Shown: piece after piece, positions 46,601 through 61,600 of the stretch
Layout: every line of letters begins with the position of its first letter
Position numbering within the stretch: position 1 is the stretch's first letter
Notes under the pieces: model-generated
What the model saw: the letters and a program-made list of their open reading frames with translations, nothing else
The model's database searches: none
Told to the model about the DNA's origin: nothing
Made by a program: the position numbers and the translations under genes
Assembly: GCA_038380795.1 (NCBI GenBank)
Contig: CM076266.1
Location: forward strand, 39,206,425-39,270,424
Length of the DNA stretch: 64,000 bases
From: Pyrocephalus nanus
Lineage: Eukaryota > Chordata > Aves > Passeriformes > Tyrannidae
Reading direction: 5' to 3'

Positions 46601-49600
46601 TGCCATAAAGATTTCCTTCATATTCTCCATGCTCTAAATATCTTCCAGCTTTAATATCCATCTCCATTTCAGCTCGTGACACAAATCTGTATGCTTGCCC
46701 ATCTTTCTCATCATCCCTTGGCTTTCGTGAAGTAACTAAACAAGAAATTTAAAATATAAATTGAAGATTTTCTTTTATATTTGGAATAAAAATATGAGAC
46801 TGGACTGCCTATTAAGTTAGGGAGATTATAATATGCATTAATATACAATTGTGATTGTTCCATGTACAGATTAATTCATTATTCCAGTGTAAGTTTTATA
46901 ACTGAGCACAGTCCCTCCTGTTCCCTTTACTTCTATTCTTTCCTATATGTTTCTTACCCACTCATTTGTCCACTTCCTTTGTATTATTCCTTCCCGTCAT
47001 TTACAATACTCATTCATGTCATCTTTTTAGTTATTCACTTCAAATAATTATTAAAGTGACTTGGAAATCAAATGGAAATTTAACTCTCAAATGCCAAATG
47101 TACTTCTGAAAATAACTGAACACACAACAAGATCTGCCTTATCCCACCCCCAAACTTTTGTTCACTGTATTTGCCCTTGCTATTCAGGGTAGAATTACCT
47201 AAGCTAGCTATAAAGAAAGTTACTTAAATATCAGAAGCAGCCTAGCCACTGTTGCAGAATCTTAGTGGAAGCCAGCTAATGCTGCTTTCCAGGACAACTT
47301 ACCCTTTAAAATAAGGTAAATTCCCTGCAGAAAGATTAAAGCCAATATTTAAGTAAAGCATTATCAACTCTCTTGGGTATTGACTAAGCTGTGCAGTACA
47401 GACATTATTTAAGCAAGAAAGTTAAAATAAAATAAAATAAAATATCCTATTGAATTATTATTGACTTTGCTATCCTATCACCATATTAACTACCCACTAC
47501 TTGTATTTAATCAGATTTGAATTCTAGAACATATTAAATGGAACAGTGAATGGATTCCTTTGGTAATACTTTTATCAGCACTTGGTGCAATTTGGTGATA
47601 CAAGGGGAAAGCAATCCTCCCCTTCCAGGAATTCCTATCAACTTCAATATGATAGGAAAGTCTCAGGGAAAACGATCTTGTGAAGCTATTACTGATAAAC
47701 ATATTACTAGAACATCTGGTTTTAGCCACAATTCTGCAGAAACATTAACACTATAATGGTTCATACAATACAAAAAAAAATATTATCATATCAGTTTGAA
47801 ATAAATTTTAGAGAATGGGATTTAACAGTTTACAGCCAGAAGATGATTTAATAGTTCAGCTACCTCTGTTGAAGAGAAACCACAGCACCATGTGCTGGAT
47901 TAGAACTCAAGACCAAGAACATGGTTCTCTCCATAGCACAATGGATCCATTTCAGCCATTTACCACATATACTGATTTTTGAAGAACCTGGAGAATTTTC
48001 TTCTAATAAAGAAACTGAGACCAACTAAAATTACTGATTACTGATTATCCCAGTTAAAATCTAAAGTAAAGAGGAGATTCTACATACAGTCAACTAGGTA
48101 CTGCATGTGCATGCTTAGACTGTCAAGACTGGGAAAAGTTAATTTTTATGTATTTGAAGTGTGTTCAAGAACTCCAAGTAAAAGTACTTTTAACACTGTG
48201 TTGCATTACTTATATACATTTAAGCATTTATATAGCATTTTAGAGAGACAATTAATTCTGAGGGCTTTTTTAAAATCGAGTAAGAATTTTTGAAGCAATA
48301 AAAAGCTGCTTACTATTTTGCCAATAAAAAATAATAAGGTTCCTAGGGCAAGATTTCCTTAAAAAAGTAACACTGAGAAGTCAACCTTGTTATCAGCCTT
48401 ACATACCAGTTCTAAATGCCCTGGCCAGTTTTGGTGTGAAGAGTTTCAGAAAATGAGAGAGACTGGTTCTCTCATGTTGCACAGTTCACCTTTCAGACCT
48501 GTCCCTCCTCCCCTGTTATGCTCAGATCTACTTCCCACTGAAAACAGAAGGGAACAGACTGTTTTTGAAATTCTGAAGAGCACATGGCAGGAGATTAATA
48601 ATGTAGCTAGGGTGGACTTCTCTGGGCAGCAGTCAAACAGGAGGGAGCAGTTAAAAAGCATAAAGGTCTTGTGAATGAGTAAAGTATCTGAAAGGAAGGC
48701 AAGGAAACAATACTTCAGTAATGGAGGAGCATTTTTTTTCTGCAGCTGATAGAAAAAATGAAGGACCGTGGACTTCAGGCTAGATATATAAAAACATCAG
48801 ATTGTTATACAAATCTTGAAAAGCACAAACACTTCTGTTTTATTGGAAGTTTGTTGCTAGTCCCTACATTTCTAACACTAAAGCAACAATTTATAATGCC
48901 TAGGATGCTTCCACAGGGCGAAAACTAAAAGGCAGACCTGAGAAACTCCACTGTCTATTCATTACAGAAGGCTACTAGAAACTTCTAGAATCTCCCCAGT
49001 AAGGGATGGTGACTGACACTGAAGAAATCCGCAGACTAAAATACTGCACAGACAAAAATTGGTTTTCTGCAGCATCAGTAACATTTAACTGCCAGTTACA
49101 AATATTTTCACAGTCATCCTATGTTAGTTCAATTGTCTGAAAAGAGGAAGAGGCTTTCATTTTCCCACTCTATGTAATTTTTAAACTCTGACAAAATTAC
49201 TCCTACACTGAATCATTGGGATAAACATCAGGTATTTTCCAGATAATCAGACTTTAAGTATGATTTGATGATAGGAATGATGACAACTTACATGGCACTG
49301 TAGTTCCAAACCTAGAAGGATTCAGTACTATGAACCTGTTCTTCAAACTTCTTCGCCCCACTCCTTGGGCCCCAATCAAGACCAGTGTTTTCCTTTGAAA
49401 AGGAGGCATTTTGGCCACTTCCTCGTAGATCTGGATTTCATGACGATCAAATTCTACATTGAGAAATGTACAAAAAAGTTTAATACACAGTCACTGCTGT
49501 AAGAAAAAAAAACAAACCTAAGCAGTCCTGCTTTATTTCAAAAGACCCCATGACCTCAGTCACCCTCACAGTGGAAAATGTGTTTTCAGAGGGAACCTCC

Positions 49601-52600
49601 TGTATTGTTGCTTGTTGACTCTTGCCCTGTCACTAAACTACTCTGAAAGAGCTCAGCTACATCCTCCCTTCAGGTATTTATACACATTGATGAGACCTGC
49701 CCTGATCCTTCTCTTCACCAGGCTGAACAGTTCCAGCTCTCTTGGCCTTTTCTCACTGGAGGGATCTCCAGTCCCCTCACTGCCTTTGTATGCCCATGTC
49801 TCTGTTGTACTGGGGAGATGCTCACTACATTTCAGGTGTGGCCTCACTGATGCCAAGTAGGAGGGCATCCCCTCAATCTGCTGGCAACAAAGCTTTTGCT
49901 TTGCTTCTCTTCTAACACCCAGTTTTTCTCCGACTTCCCCCTACCAAAGGATGCACTCAGCACAACCATATCTGCACTGGTTATTATTGCTTTTAAACCA
50001 TAAAAACTATCTGATCTATGAAATTTATGATCAAATATTTTACTGCAAATCTTTAGCTCTGTATACACTAGACTCTGCAAGTTTAGAACTCTAGACAACT
50101 TTGACTCATATGTAATATTAAGAGATACCTGCATTTCTTGTAGTGAGATACATCATCTTTTTCTTTTTTTTGCTGCTTATTGTTCCACAAAAAGGCCCTA
50201 AAAATAAAAAAATTATATGAACTTGCGTTTTTGTAAAGATGTTTTTCCAAAGCTTATTTACATGAATATCTGAAAGTTTAGATTAATTACATATATAAGG
50301 ACTATTTTAGAACTTTGTATCTAAGGTAGATCACATCTATTTACATGCACATCAAATGGTATAGCAAGAAAAAAAAAATACTATTTTCCTACAAAGTTTT
50401 GTAAAAAGCAGCAGGAAAATCCGTGTTTTGTTAAGTAACTTTCAGTGCATACTAAAAATCCCCCAATTTAAAAAAACAAAAGTTAATTCTTATGCCTGTC
50501 CCACCTCATTCAGCTTTTCATCAGCAGATGGCAAAACTGATTCATGTTTGAATCAGTTCATCTCTGAACACTAAGCAGAGACTTTAGCCTTTGTCCTTCA
50601 GTCAAAGTCAAAATATAATATTTAGCATTTCACAATATTCTCTGTAATCTCACAGCAGATTTTTATTATTTATGAAGGCAGGAAAAGCAAAACAAATGGA
50701 CCCAGAGCAAAAGCTACTCCTGAAATTCACTAAATCTCACCTGAATTGTCCCAGTCCCTCCTAACAAAGGCCTTTCTCTTCTCTTCCAGGAACTGGCTGG
50801 GAATTAGACCTGCACTTCCTCCTTCTTTGACATGACTAGCCTGGGGGAAGAAATAATACAAAAAATTGTAACTTCTGAGAAGCACTGTTGTCATCAACAT
50901 GGTGTTGACTTGACTTCCATACCACCAGAGTTTCTCAGTGGTGAGTATTGATACATTTACTACTGAAATTTAGAAATTCAAACTCAGATGTGGATATTAA
51001 AATTCTCCTTTACAGTAACACAGTCTTGCCATTGAGTATTACAATTCTGGAAACTTAAATAAAATAGATACAAGTTTCATTACTGGTTCCCATTAAGTTA
51101 GTAAGCTCCTATAGCCATAAACCTTTAGCATGAAAATCTAAAATGGAATTCTATAGCTCCAGATATTGAACTCTCAGGTGACAAAAGTCAAGATTTTCTA
51201 GTACACAGTACACTTATTTTGTATTTTTGAGCTGCTCCAAACAGGTTCCAGTGCAGATTATTAACTGTCATTTCACAGTGAATGCCATTAACACGTGCCT
51301 AACTGTGCCTTCAAACTTCTTTCACTAAGTAACTACACATTTAAAATCTTAGCAACTTAAGTATTCCTTGTAATGAAAATTTGGCTAAGATTCTCTATAA
51401 AATAATTTTATGGCAAGTTCAATTCTCAGCAAGCTTAACATGTACAAACACACAGTCATGAAATGTTATAATTCTGCATGCATCCTTTGCTTGCATAAAT
51501 CTTTCATTTGCTAATAGGAAATGTTTGCTTTTCAACTTGTATGCTTTTACCTATGACTAACTCATTTTTTACAGCATGAAGTTTTCATTAACAGTCTGGC
51601 ATTTCTAGAAAGTACAAGGAAAAAGTAACTTCTTTTCCCAGGGGCATGATCTGCATAGCAATACACTATAGCAATTTAACACATTTCAATTTTGCCACTG
51701 ATCGAGTATGGAAGATTTATTTCTCTTGGACTCCCACAAGTTACAGCTGGAGAATTTGAAAAGCAATACAGAAGTCAGCATGGTAGCTAAATGTCAAACT
51801 ACTCCTGAATTTTGGAGTGTCTAACTTCTGAAACTAATTAAGTTGGCAGTAATAAATTTTCTGTCTTCCCTCACACTTTTTATTCTCTTTCTGTCACTCA
51901 CAAGCCACAAAATCCAGCAGTTGATTATGCATACTTAAATATTTTTGCTGCTTTTAAAGAAGTCATATATATTGTTCTCAAGTTATGTCTGGCTCTCTAC
52001 TTGTTACCTTGCAAAGGGTGAACAATGTAGGGGTAGCAAGGGAAATTAATAATGCTAAACTCTTTGCCACTTCCAATTCTGAGTATCTCAGTTGATAAGT
52101 CTTAAAGGTTCACTCGTCCCACTTTCAAAGGCACTGATGATGTTTAATTCTGTGTATAGTGTCTTGAAAAAAATAAAAATAGCAGAAGCACTGGATTACA
52201 TTTCTACTGAAGGACTGAATGTAGGAATACAAACTTAAAGCAGGATGAACTGTTAATATCTGAAATAGTGCCAAACACTGTGACTATGAACATTCATGAT
52301 ACAGCTCACAGACACTGATCACCACTGTAGAAATAAAAGATACAGCTTCTCCAAATAGCTATTCTCACCCTTCTTCAAATCCGTAAGAATAATTTCCCTC
52401 TTTCTCTCCTCAACTCTGAGCACTCAGGAAGGGGTCCATTTTTTCCACAGTCGCTGTCAGGGAAGGCTTACCACAATTAACATAGTCAGCCTAAGACTTT
52501 TGGCTAGAAACTGTCCACTTAAACTGATTTTGGAACGTCCAGGCTATGATAAAAAACAAAACAAGTAGCCCTAACAGCAAAATAAGCCTTACATATACAA

Positions 52601-55600
52601 TTTAAAACATTCCATTTCTTCTAGTTCCAACTATTAATATTTGATATTAGCTTGAAATTGGATTGCAGCATAAATATTTTTTCTTGTATCTACTGCTAAA
52701 TAGAAGAAGATCATAATTTAAAGAGTTCATTACTAAGGCAACTACTGACGCTCTTCAGTTTTTTGTTTAATTTATTTTAATCTTTTTACCAACCTGCCAC
52801 CAATTTGGATCTTCCCGGTTTACAATCTGAAGAATTTCTCCTTTAGAAAATTTCAAACCTGCTTCTTTGCATGGAATGAGGTTGTCATTATATGGATTAT
52901 AATCAAAATGACACTTCACAAAAACCTGAAATGTGCAAAAATTAACAAAGCTTAGACATTATAAAATACATTCTGACTAATTTACCTGTCAAACTGAAGT
53001 AATGTCTTTACCTAGAGCATAAAAAGCTTGACATGATCAAAGTTGCATTTGGCATGTAAAATACAAACTAGGGGGAAAAAAAGTCACATACCAGCTGAGA
53101 CAGAAAAATCAACAGTGCAAACATTGGCTGAAGAGGCTTCATGATAAAAATAAAAACCCGACTGTTTTATTTGGACAATGTATTACAAAAAATTCATTTC
53201 TGCATTTCAGTATACAAAACTTAATTAGTATTCTGACTTTTAATTACTTAAAAATACAGAAAAATTCTCAGAATGTGAGCACTGTATTCAAGGCTTGTGG
53301 AATCTTAAGATGAACTCAGTGATTGCTTAAGATTCAAATCTGATGCAGGGGAAGAAACAGTAAGGTGCGTCTGTGGACTGGAAACATCTTTGACTTTCTT
53401 TGTATCAGGCTGGGGAGCAGAGGAAGCGCTGCCTCCAACACAGCACATTTCCTCAGCCTCTGCTCAGTGTAAGCATAGCCTGCTACAGTCACGGGCATTA
53501 AGGCCCACTGAAGGAGCATCTTAAAAGGTGTTTCAAAGGCACTGATTTAAAGCAACAAGTTACTTCTGCCATGGAGAAACTGACAGCCTGCAGCAACAAA
53601 AGGATAAGGAATAGCCTCCATCTCAGTTCCTATGTAAGTCAGTGGGTTCAAGCTAATCTGTTGAATTCAGTATGTCTCTGAATTCCATGGAACAGATTAG
53701 TTGGACACCAACCCAGTTATAAACACACACACACTCAGTTCATCTCATATTAGTGTGATTGTGGCCAGGTCATCAGAGGTCACTTGGTGTCAAAGAAACA
53801 TATTTACATGCAATATATAACAGCTCATCGATTTCACATATGAGATTTTTTTCAGGCAGGCATGTTGGATGTGGCACATTAAGGTAATGAATAAATACAT
53901 TACAAAAACGTAATTAAATTAATACTGGTATCTTCATTTTAGCCTTCTTCCTAGCATTATACACAGAAAATAATCAAACTATGTTTAATCCAAAATCTTA
54001 AAATAGTCTTACATAATACAGTACTAAGAAGAACTTTTGACAGAACCATTAGAAATGTGCTACTGACCTGTTGAGGAATAACAGTGTCTCTGTAGCTGGG
54101 AAGAATCTTCAAAGTGACACTGCCACTAATGTTTTTCAGCAGTTCTTGCAATTCTTTTGGATTGTTTCCAACCTCATGGCCATTCACCTCTTTAATAATG
54201 TCACCCACATGCAGAAGACCTTGTCGATCTATCATTCCTCCATGAAGAATCCGTGCTATTACCAGATCATTGTTCTCAACTCTAAATGTAACACCCTGAA
54301 AGAGAGATGTGACAACCACTTTACCACTGTTTGAATCTCAGTTTCATTTTACCATTATCTCAACCAGAAATGCACAGCTATGGGATATTCCACCTACAGT
54401 TACTAGGGTGTAAGAGCTCCCAGTACGCAGAGAGGCATCAGGTGACATAAAAGTGCTTTCAGACAGGGTTTTCATATGCCTGAAAAATGATTGTGTTGTT
54501 CTCGGCTGCATGAGACCCTGTCATCTTGTCTCAAGGCCAAACATGTTGTGTTAGAGTCAGTTATGCTTGCAAGTCCTTTGGTCTAGTGACTGCCTGCCTA
54601 TTCATTATCCCATTGTATCTTAGAGAGAGAACACATAAGTATCTTCTTATTTCAACCTCTCAATACTGATCTTATCACCCATTAAATTACACAACGTAAT
54701 ACTGTAAATAATTAAAACATAATGCAAGAAACAAAGCATGTGCAAACATTTTTAACTGTACTTTAATCTAAAGACAAATTCATCTTCAGTTACTTACCAA
54801 TGGTTCTCCTGCTCTTTTGTGAATTCCAAGGATACGAATAGCATCTACTGGAACAACCTGGTTGTTCACTGAAGAATTATTGACTTCTGGACTAGAAGGA
54901 GGGGAATCGTAACATTTTGAAGCAACAATATCATGTGCTTCCAAGAGTGACTGCAAAGGAATAGAAAAGGTCTTTTTTAAAATCCTGAAATAACCATTTG
55001 CAAAAGGATTTAGTGCTGAACAACCTTTTGGGACCAGATCATAAAACTCTCACTTCACATGGAATGAAAAAAAACCTGACGTCCACAGTGCTCACATGGA
55101 CTGATAAGTCTCCTGTCTTGGCAAATATATTCTCTTTTGTAAATACAAATGCTTCTTCTTAAGAAAGTATAGGAAAAATGTAATTAATTTGGGAGGAATG
55201 TGTGATCTTGCCAGGAAAGGAGACAGAATAAGGAGTACCTATAATAGTCTTTCACCTAATGAGAAAGTATTCCAGCAAATGGTTACAGTAAACAAACACC
55301 TCACTGCAAAAAATGAAGATAGCTCATCATTAGATACTTGTGTTTAATGTAGTAAAATTTTCCTCACTGGTAATTTGGACAATTATGGGTAAGCAAGGAA
55401 TTCTAGCAATCTGCAGAATGAATGCTTGCACAAAGCCAAGGCAAAACGCTAGCACCAAATGAATCCAAATTGACAATTTACTTTCTGGAAGACAAGAGCT
55501 CAGACCTTATAGCTGAAAGTGTTTTCACCAGTCCACACAAACACAAAGCCAAAGGAGAGGTCCAAACAAATATCATCATGCTTGCAAGACAATGTAATTT

Positions 55601-58600
55601 AGGCATGAATTTCTGATAAAAGATACCTTAAGATTTAAAGAAAAGTTTCTAAGACAATACATACAGCTAAACCAAGATCAAAGTTGTGAAATAAGACAGT
55701 GGAGACTCCCTGTCTTTCTGTCACCTTCTAGTGGAAGGTGTCCCTGCTTGCGGTGGGTCAGTTGGAACAGAAATCTTAAAGGTCCCTTCCAACCCACACT
55801 GTTCTATGATTCTGTGAGAGGAATAGGGACACCCAATAGCTATCATATACAGCAGTTCAAGATAAAGCATCCTACAGCACAGAGTTGCACTGACGGATGC
55901 AGAGAGACGAAAAGAAGCAAGCAGAGGAGACACCTACTAGGCCTCAAACAATGTAGCTTTGTTTCAGTGACCTGGTGAGATACAGGCTTAAATCAGATTA
56001 CTGACTGGTGTCACGTAAGTAGCTAAAAAGGGAAGACACCACAGGGACTATCACTGATACTGACACGCACATGCCAAAGGAAGACAGAGAACTACTATAA
56101 AGCAGAGCAAGCAAGTAGGTAACATTACTGATTTTGCTGTGCAGTCCACTCCACCCTTCTGTAAGCCACCCTCAAGCTAAACATTGTGTAACCACATTAG
56201 TTTAGTGCTAAGCTCAGCATACAAGCCCTCAAAGGGTCACAAACCTGAACAGTCATTTTAATCTGCCCATTACATGATGAACCTGCTGATATTTCAACCT
56301 GAGGTTAGAAGGTATTAATTCACCGATTTTGCCCCTTCTATTAAGACTTTAAAGACAGCTGCTTATAGTGGCTGCTCTGATAGTCTGAAATAAAATTAAA
56401 TAGGAAAAACAATCATTTATTTAAATCAAGCAGCTGTCAGATGATAGCACTTTCTAATTCTTCACTATCCAATCCAAACCAGGAGAATAATTTTCTCTCT
56501 GCCAATGTTTGCAAGCAACATTTTTTTGGGGATCTTTCTGCATTTCCAAAATGAAACCAACTAGCATCAGCTACACATTTGAACACATTACCACTGATAA
56601 AATCAGGTAGATACATAAGCACAATAATTCCAATTTTCTTTTGGCCACATGCTAGAACAAAATTGTTCCCAAAATTACTGACCACAACCACTGTACTTTT
56701 CATGGAGCCTTACACATAACTATGCTGGTACAGCTCCCTGCCCTTTAATGGTAATGCAATTTATGGATTATAATTTGATCCACAGTCAAAATGACTACTA
56801 AGCTAACAGTCTGTGTCATCCTTTTCAAATAAACGTGCTCTGTAAGATTCTTCAGTTCTTAAATTTGATCCCATTCCATATTCTGCTACTTTTCAACCAC
56901 TCAGTTTGATGGATCAGCAAAAAGTCTTTTAACTGATACTTATCTCTCAATCAGAGGATCTTTCTCGTGCTATTTCATGGCTTGGTCACAGAAAGACTAT
57001 CAGGAACTGTACACTGCTGCCCAGAACTATAAAGTGGTTTCTTCAAGAGAAGTAGTTCATTGGTTTCCTTGCAACCATAGTTCACTTATTACCATCCCAC
57101 CCCTAACTCTCAGATCTGAAACTCAAGAATCTAAACCAGTTTTATGAGGCTGTTCCAGCCAGCCAGGTCATGGCCTACAATCCTGAAGAACACTTAAGCA
57201 CAGCCACCTGGCAACAGGGGCCATGTGTCTGTACCGCTGCAGGACCCCTCGCCAACTATGTCGCTAAGTTACTTTCTTATTTCAGTAACGTTGCTGAGTG
57301 ATCTGAGAAATACAGTTGCATGAACTTCTCTTGTTTCTTTCTTGTGCTATCGGAAAAAGTGATATCCTGTGCCCCTGCAACTCCAGAGCTCCCCTGGAAT
57401 CTGACCTTTCCATATTGGTCCTGGAACACTTATAAAACCACTGCCAAAGTCTGCAAAACAACATGGAGTGAACAATTAACAACCATAAAACGGTTCAAAG
57501 TTTCCTCCATACAAAATTTCCTCCTGTAAACAGGATCAGCTGACTATCCAAGACTGGATAACTGTAGAAAGGTTCTCATGGAAAAAAATCTCAATGTTGT
57601 CAGAATAAGACATTTAGAAGAACTCTACAAAGTACACGAGATATCACACAAAAGACACGCAGTCCTGGGGCAGACAGTATGATCCCTTTATGCAAGATGC
57701 TGTCACAAAATAACCCATAAACTTAGAAGATGTTGACTTCTTTACAGTAGTTTTCTGTGGCTGCACATAATTAATAGGGGAAAAAAAAAAGTAAGTAAGA
57801 ACTCAGAGAAACGTTGAACATCCAAGGCTCTCTGCAGTGCTGAAGCCAAGTTTAAATTCAGAATTTGTTTTTCCTAAAAAAAATTCTCAACACAATCTAT
57901 AGATGTTATGAAGCATTTTTAAAGGCTATTCTGAAAAAGTGAGAAAATCATTTATGATCTTAGAGAAATCAGGCAGGCTGGTAAGGAGACAGGAATATGT
58001 GGGGGAAATAACCCTATAAATTAATATCTGTGTAGGAGGCAACGTAAGATCACTATTCTATATGAAACATTTTAAAGGTCTGATCAGCTATTATAAACCT
58101 AACTATTTGAAGAAAATATTGGCTGCTTTTCAGATTAAGTATTTTATTGCCAGCAGAATCTACTATCTAGGATGAATGGCTTGCCTAATTCTTGAAAAGG
58201 TGAAAGTAACTGAACGAGGTCTTCCAATAAGCAGCAGAAGTGATTCTTCTGCACGTTTAACCACTTGAGCAGCGTGGTAATTTTCAACTCCTTCCTCTTT
58301 CCTCAAGGCAACCTCTTTTACCACTCCTCACCTCTGCTCTCCAGCTACTGCCTGGTTAGACTTTCTACAGCCTTTGCCATGTGCTGCCTCTGCCAGCTGG
58401 CTCTTCAACACATATGGGCCAGACACCAATACTGTGAAACTCATTAGAACTTCCACACTCACACTTTGACCCCTGAAAAGTTTAGTTAAAACTAAAAAGA
58501 GTTAAAACTCGAAGGGAAGAAATAGAATGGAATGAGAGGAGAAACAAGAAAAGGGAGGGAAGTCAGGCAAACATAATCCTATAGCCATGCATGCACCTGT

Positions 58601-61600
58601 ACTCCAGAAGCTAGTCCTTTCCAAATGTTCTACCATAAAAATGTGTAGAAGAAATTAAATCCTGTAATTTGGTATTTTTAGCACTAAATGATACATTCAA
58701 ATAAGCTATTGCACTGATGATTGTATACCACATTTGATACTTGTATGCTAAGGCAGGTTACAACTGTAAAGTGATGCTGTGATAAAGTGGCACCATTCAT
58801 TTGTAAAATACAGAATCAGCCTCTAAACCTGTTACACAATAGTGTCCATGAAACCTCAGAAGAGTCAGGGTGGCTTGTTTACACATTTACTGAACTGGAG
58901 AAAGGATACAAATGACATTTTCTATAACTGCAATTGACATTGTGTTTTTTTCCTTTTTCCCTTCTTCCAGAATTTGGAATATGCCTCTTTGCACCAAATG
59001 AGGCATAAAAGATAGCACTTATTTCTTGAGTAGCAAGGTAATTTTCTCTTTCCTTTTCAGATAGGGAGACATATAGCTTCCCCAAGCCTCAGAATATTGC
59101 ATCCACAGTCTGGTCTGCAAATTACCCCAGAAGCTCTTCTAGAGACATCATAACTACAATATCAGTTAAATAAAAACATTTAATCAAAATAATAGTATTT
59201 CGGTCTTAGTTGGTTTTGTTGCCTGCCTTGCCATGGGTGATGGAAGCATAAAATTAAGGGCCAAAAGGTATGCTCTAATTTTAGGCTTCAAAATTGAATC
59301 ATAGCAGATATATTTCAAAGTAGTAGTTTTTCACCTGTACACAGCAGCCAAAAGTGCTCATTGTTTCTACAAATGATACTGAAGGCCTCACAACAGGCAC
59401 TTACTTAGAAAATAAATTTTAAAAATACAAGTTAAAGTTGCTTCAGACTTTTTTTTTTTTTAAGGAATTCTAATTCCGACAGAGATTAATAGGTTAGTTC
59501 TTCAGGGCAGTATTTAACTATCTTAACCATCAAATAGTCTTTTCTCTTCCTTTCACACTTTTTTGTCCTTTCTGTGCTATCCAGGTTTTGCAGCAAATGA
59601 AGTTGGGAGCTCTAGAAATAGCATATTTCTCTTGCTATTCATGACCCACTCAGGAAGCAGCAGCATGCAATAATCATGACATGAATTTTTAAAGTGGGTT
59701 CCAAGGAAAAGTCAACAAATGGCAAAACAGTAAGTCTGATGCTGATACTAAACAAATCGGAAGTTTCCATAAAAACCAGAATGACTGGACAAAACAGATC
59801 ACTGGAAAGCACAACATGCTTTAATAAAGGGAAGTCATGAGTCTCAAATCTAGTCAGGTTCCTTGGAAGAGTCACCAGGCACAGCAACAAGGCAGTTTAG
59901 AGTAGTTAATATAGATCAATTTCCATAGGGCCTGTGGTAGAAGTCTTTTAAAGAAACAAAACTACAATAGGATAAGCAGTAAGACCCTTGACTGGAAGAA
60001 AATAATCAGTTAAAAGACAGAAAAAATGGTGCCAGGAATATAGTATTATTTGTTTCCAGAATTCATGTCACCAGGGGACCCACAGGCACCTGTGCTCAGT
60101 CCTGTATCCTGCCGATACACTGACATGTCAGATGAATGATCTAGGAAATGGGGATGAGAAGTGAAGTGATAGGGTTTGCTGATGCTGCTCAGCTATTCAA
60201 GGACTAAAACTACTGACTATAACCTGCAGAGGCACCTCAGGAGCAACAGAGTGAGAGCAAGGCAAATAAATTCAATAGACTGCAAGGGAAAACATAATCC
60301 TAGTTTAACATATTAACTGACAGACTTATAAATGGTATCTCCGAGACGCAAACAGTACAAAAGCAATCCAAGTCTAACAACCACTTCTATGTTTCTGAGC
60401 CTAGAGGTACCTCTCCTTTACTGAAAGGGTGGTTAAACACTGCAACAGGCTTCCTAGAGAGGTGGCCTATGCCCCATGTCTGTCAGTGTTTAACAGACAT
60501 TTGGACCACACCCTTAATGACATGCTTTAATTTTCAGTCAGCCCTGAATTGGTCAGGCAGTTGGACTGGGTGATCACTGTAGGTCCCTTCCAACTGAGCA
60601 ATTCCAGTCTATTCACCAGCTGTTAAAAAGGCAAACCAAATACTAGGAACTTTTAGGCCATGAGTAGGAGATGCAATGGAATTTATGACACCGCTTCGTA
60701 AATCCACGCTGCATACAGCTTTGCTTCCTTTCATTTTATCTGCTTGAGACAGACAGACACAATTAGGTCTCTCAAATGACTGGTAACATGGAAAAGCTGA
60801 TTAGGGAAAACTGTTCACTTTCTTCCTACAAAAAAGCAAGGGAATATTGAGTGAAATTGACAGGAGACAGTCTCAAAACCAAACGAGCAGTCTCCACTCT
60901 GATGGGGGATGCTGTGAATGACAGACTTTCATATGGCTTCAAAAAACAACTGAGTAAGCCCATGGAACAGAACCACAGGTGAATGATACCACTTCTCGTT
61001 CAGAAGTCTGAGCAAAAAAATTACTAAATCCTCATAAAACGTTTTGGGAGGTATCACAGGTGGCTTGTCCTAGCCTTACAGTCTTCATTAGATGCCTACT
61101 GCTGGGACAGAGAAGGAAAACAGAAGCGATGTTTGTTAAATGGACCTTTAACATGGAATTATGAAATACTAGCAAATGATCAGAGCAAAACTGTAAAGTT
61201 AAGGTAGCAATCTGCAATTTCACGTCTGCTCCTTATAAAGCAAACAACAAAACACATAAAAGAAATAGCATAAATATTGACATTTTAGTTTGCCAGCTAC
61301 TTTGGAACTTTCAGATTACTCATTTAAGTTGTTCAAGCCTGAACTAACCGAGTACTTGACACCAGCATCATGTTGTGCCTCTGCAAATCTGACCACTGAA
61401 CAGGAGTGAATGCTGGGTTTGCCTCAGTATTGGCTATTCACTTTAAATAAATTCTTTTTTGACCTCACTCTCCTACAGGTCATTTTCGGTCTCCACCCCA
61501 AAGATCCTTTGCCCAGCTGCTTTCTGGTCTTTTCTGTTTCTCTCCAGAAATCACTGCTACAGTGCCTTTCAAAGTTCAGCACTTCCATTATTATGTTCTT

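Noticed and set aside
53957..54319. The PDZ open frame taken as a 120-residue independent gene
   Set aside because: It is a PALS2 exon extended by intron on both sides; splice sites at 54295 and 54068 fit the family exactly.
55722..55740. CTCF-like core CTTCTAGTGG
   Set aside because: It lies at the start of a CR1 tail and only part of the CTCF motif matches.
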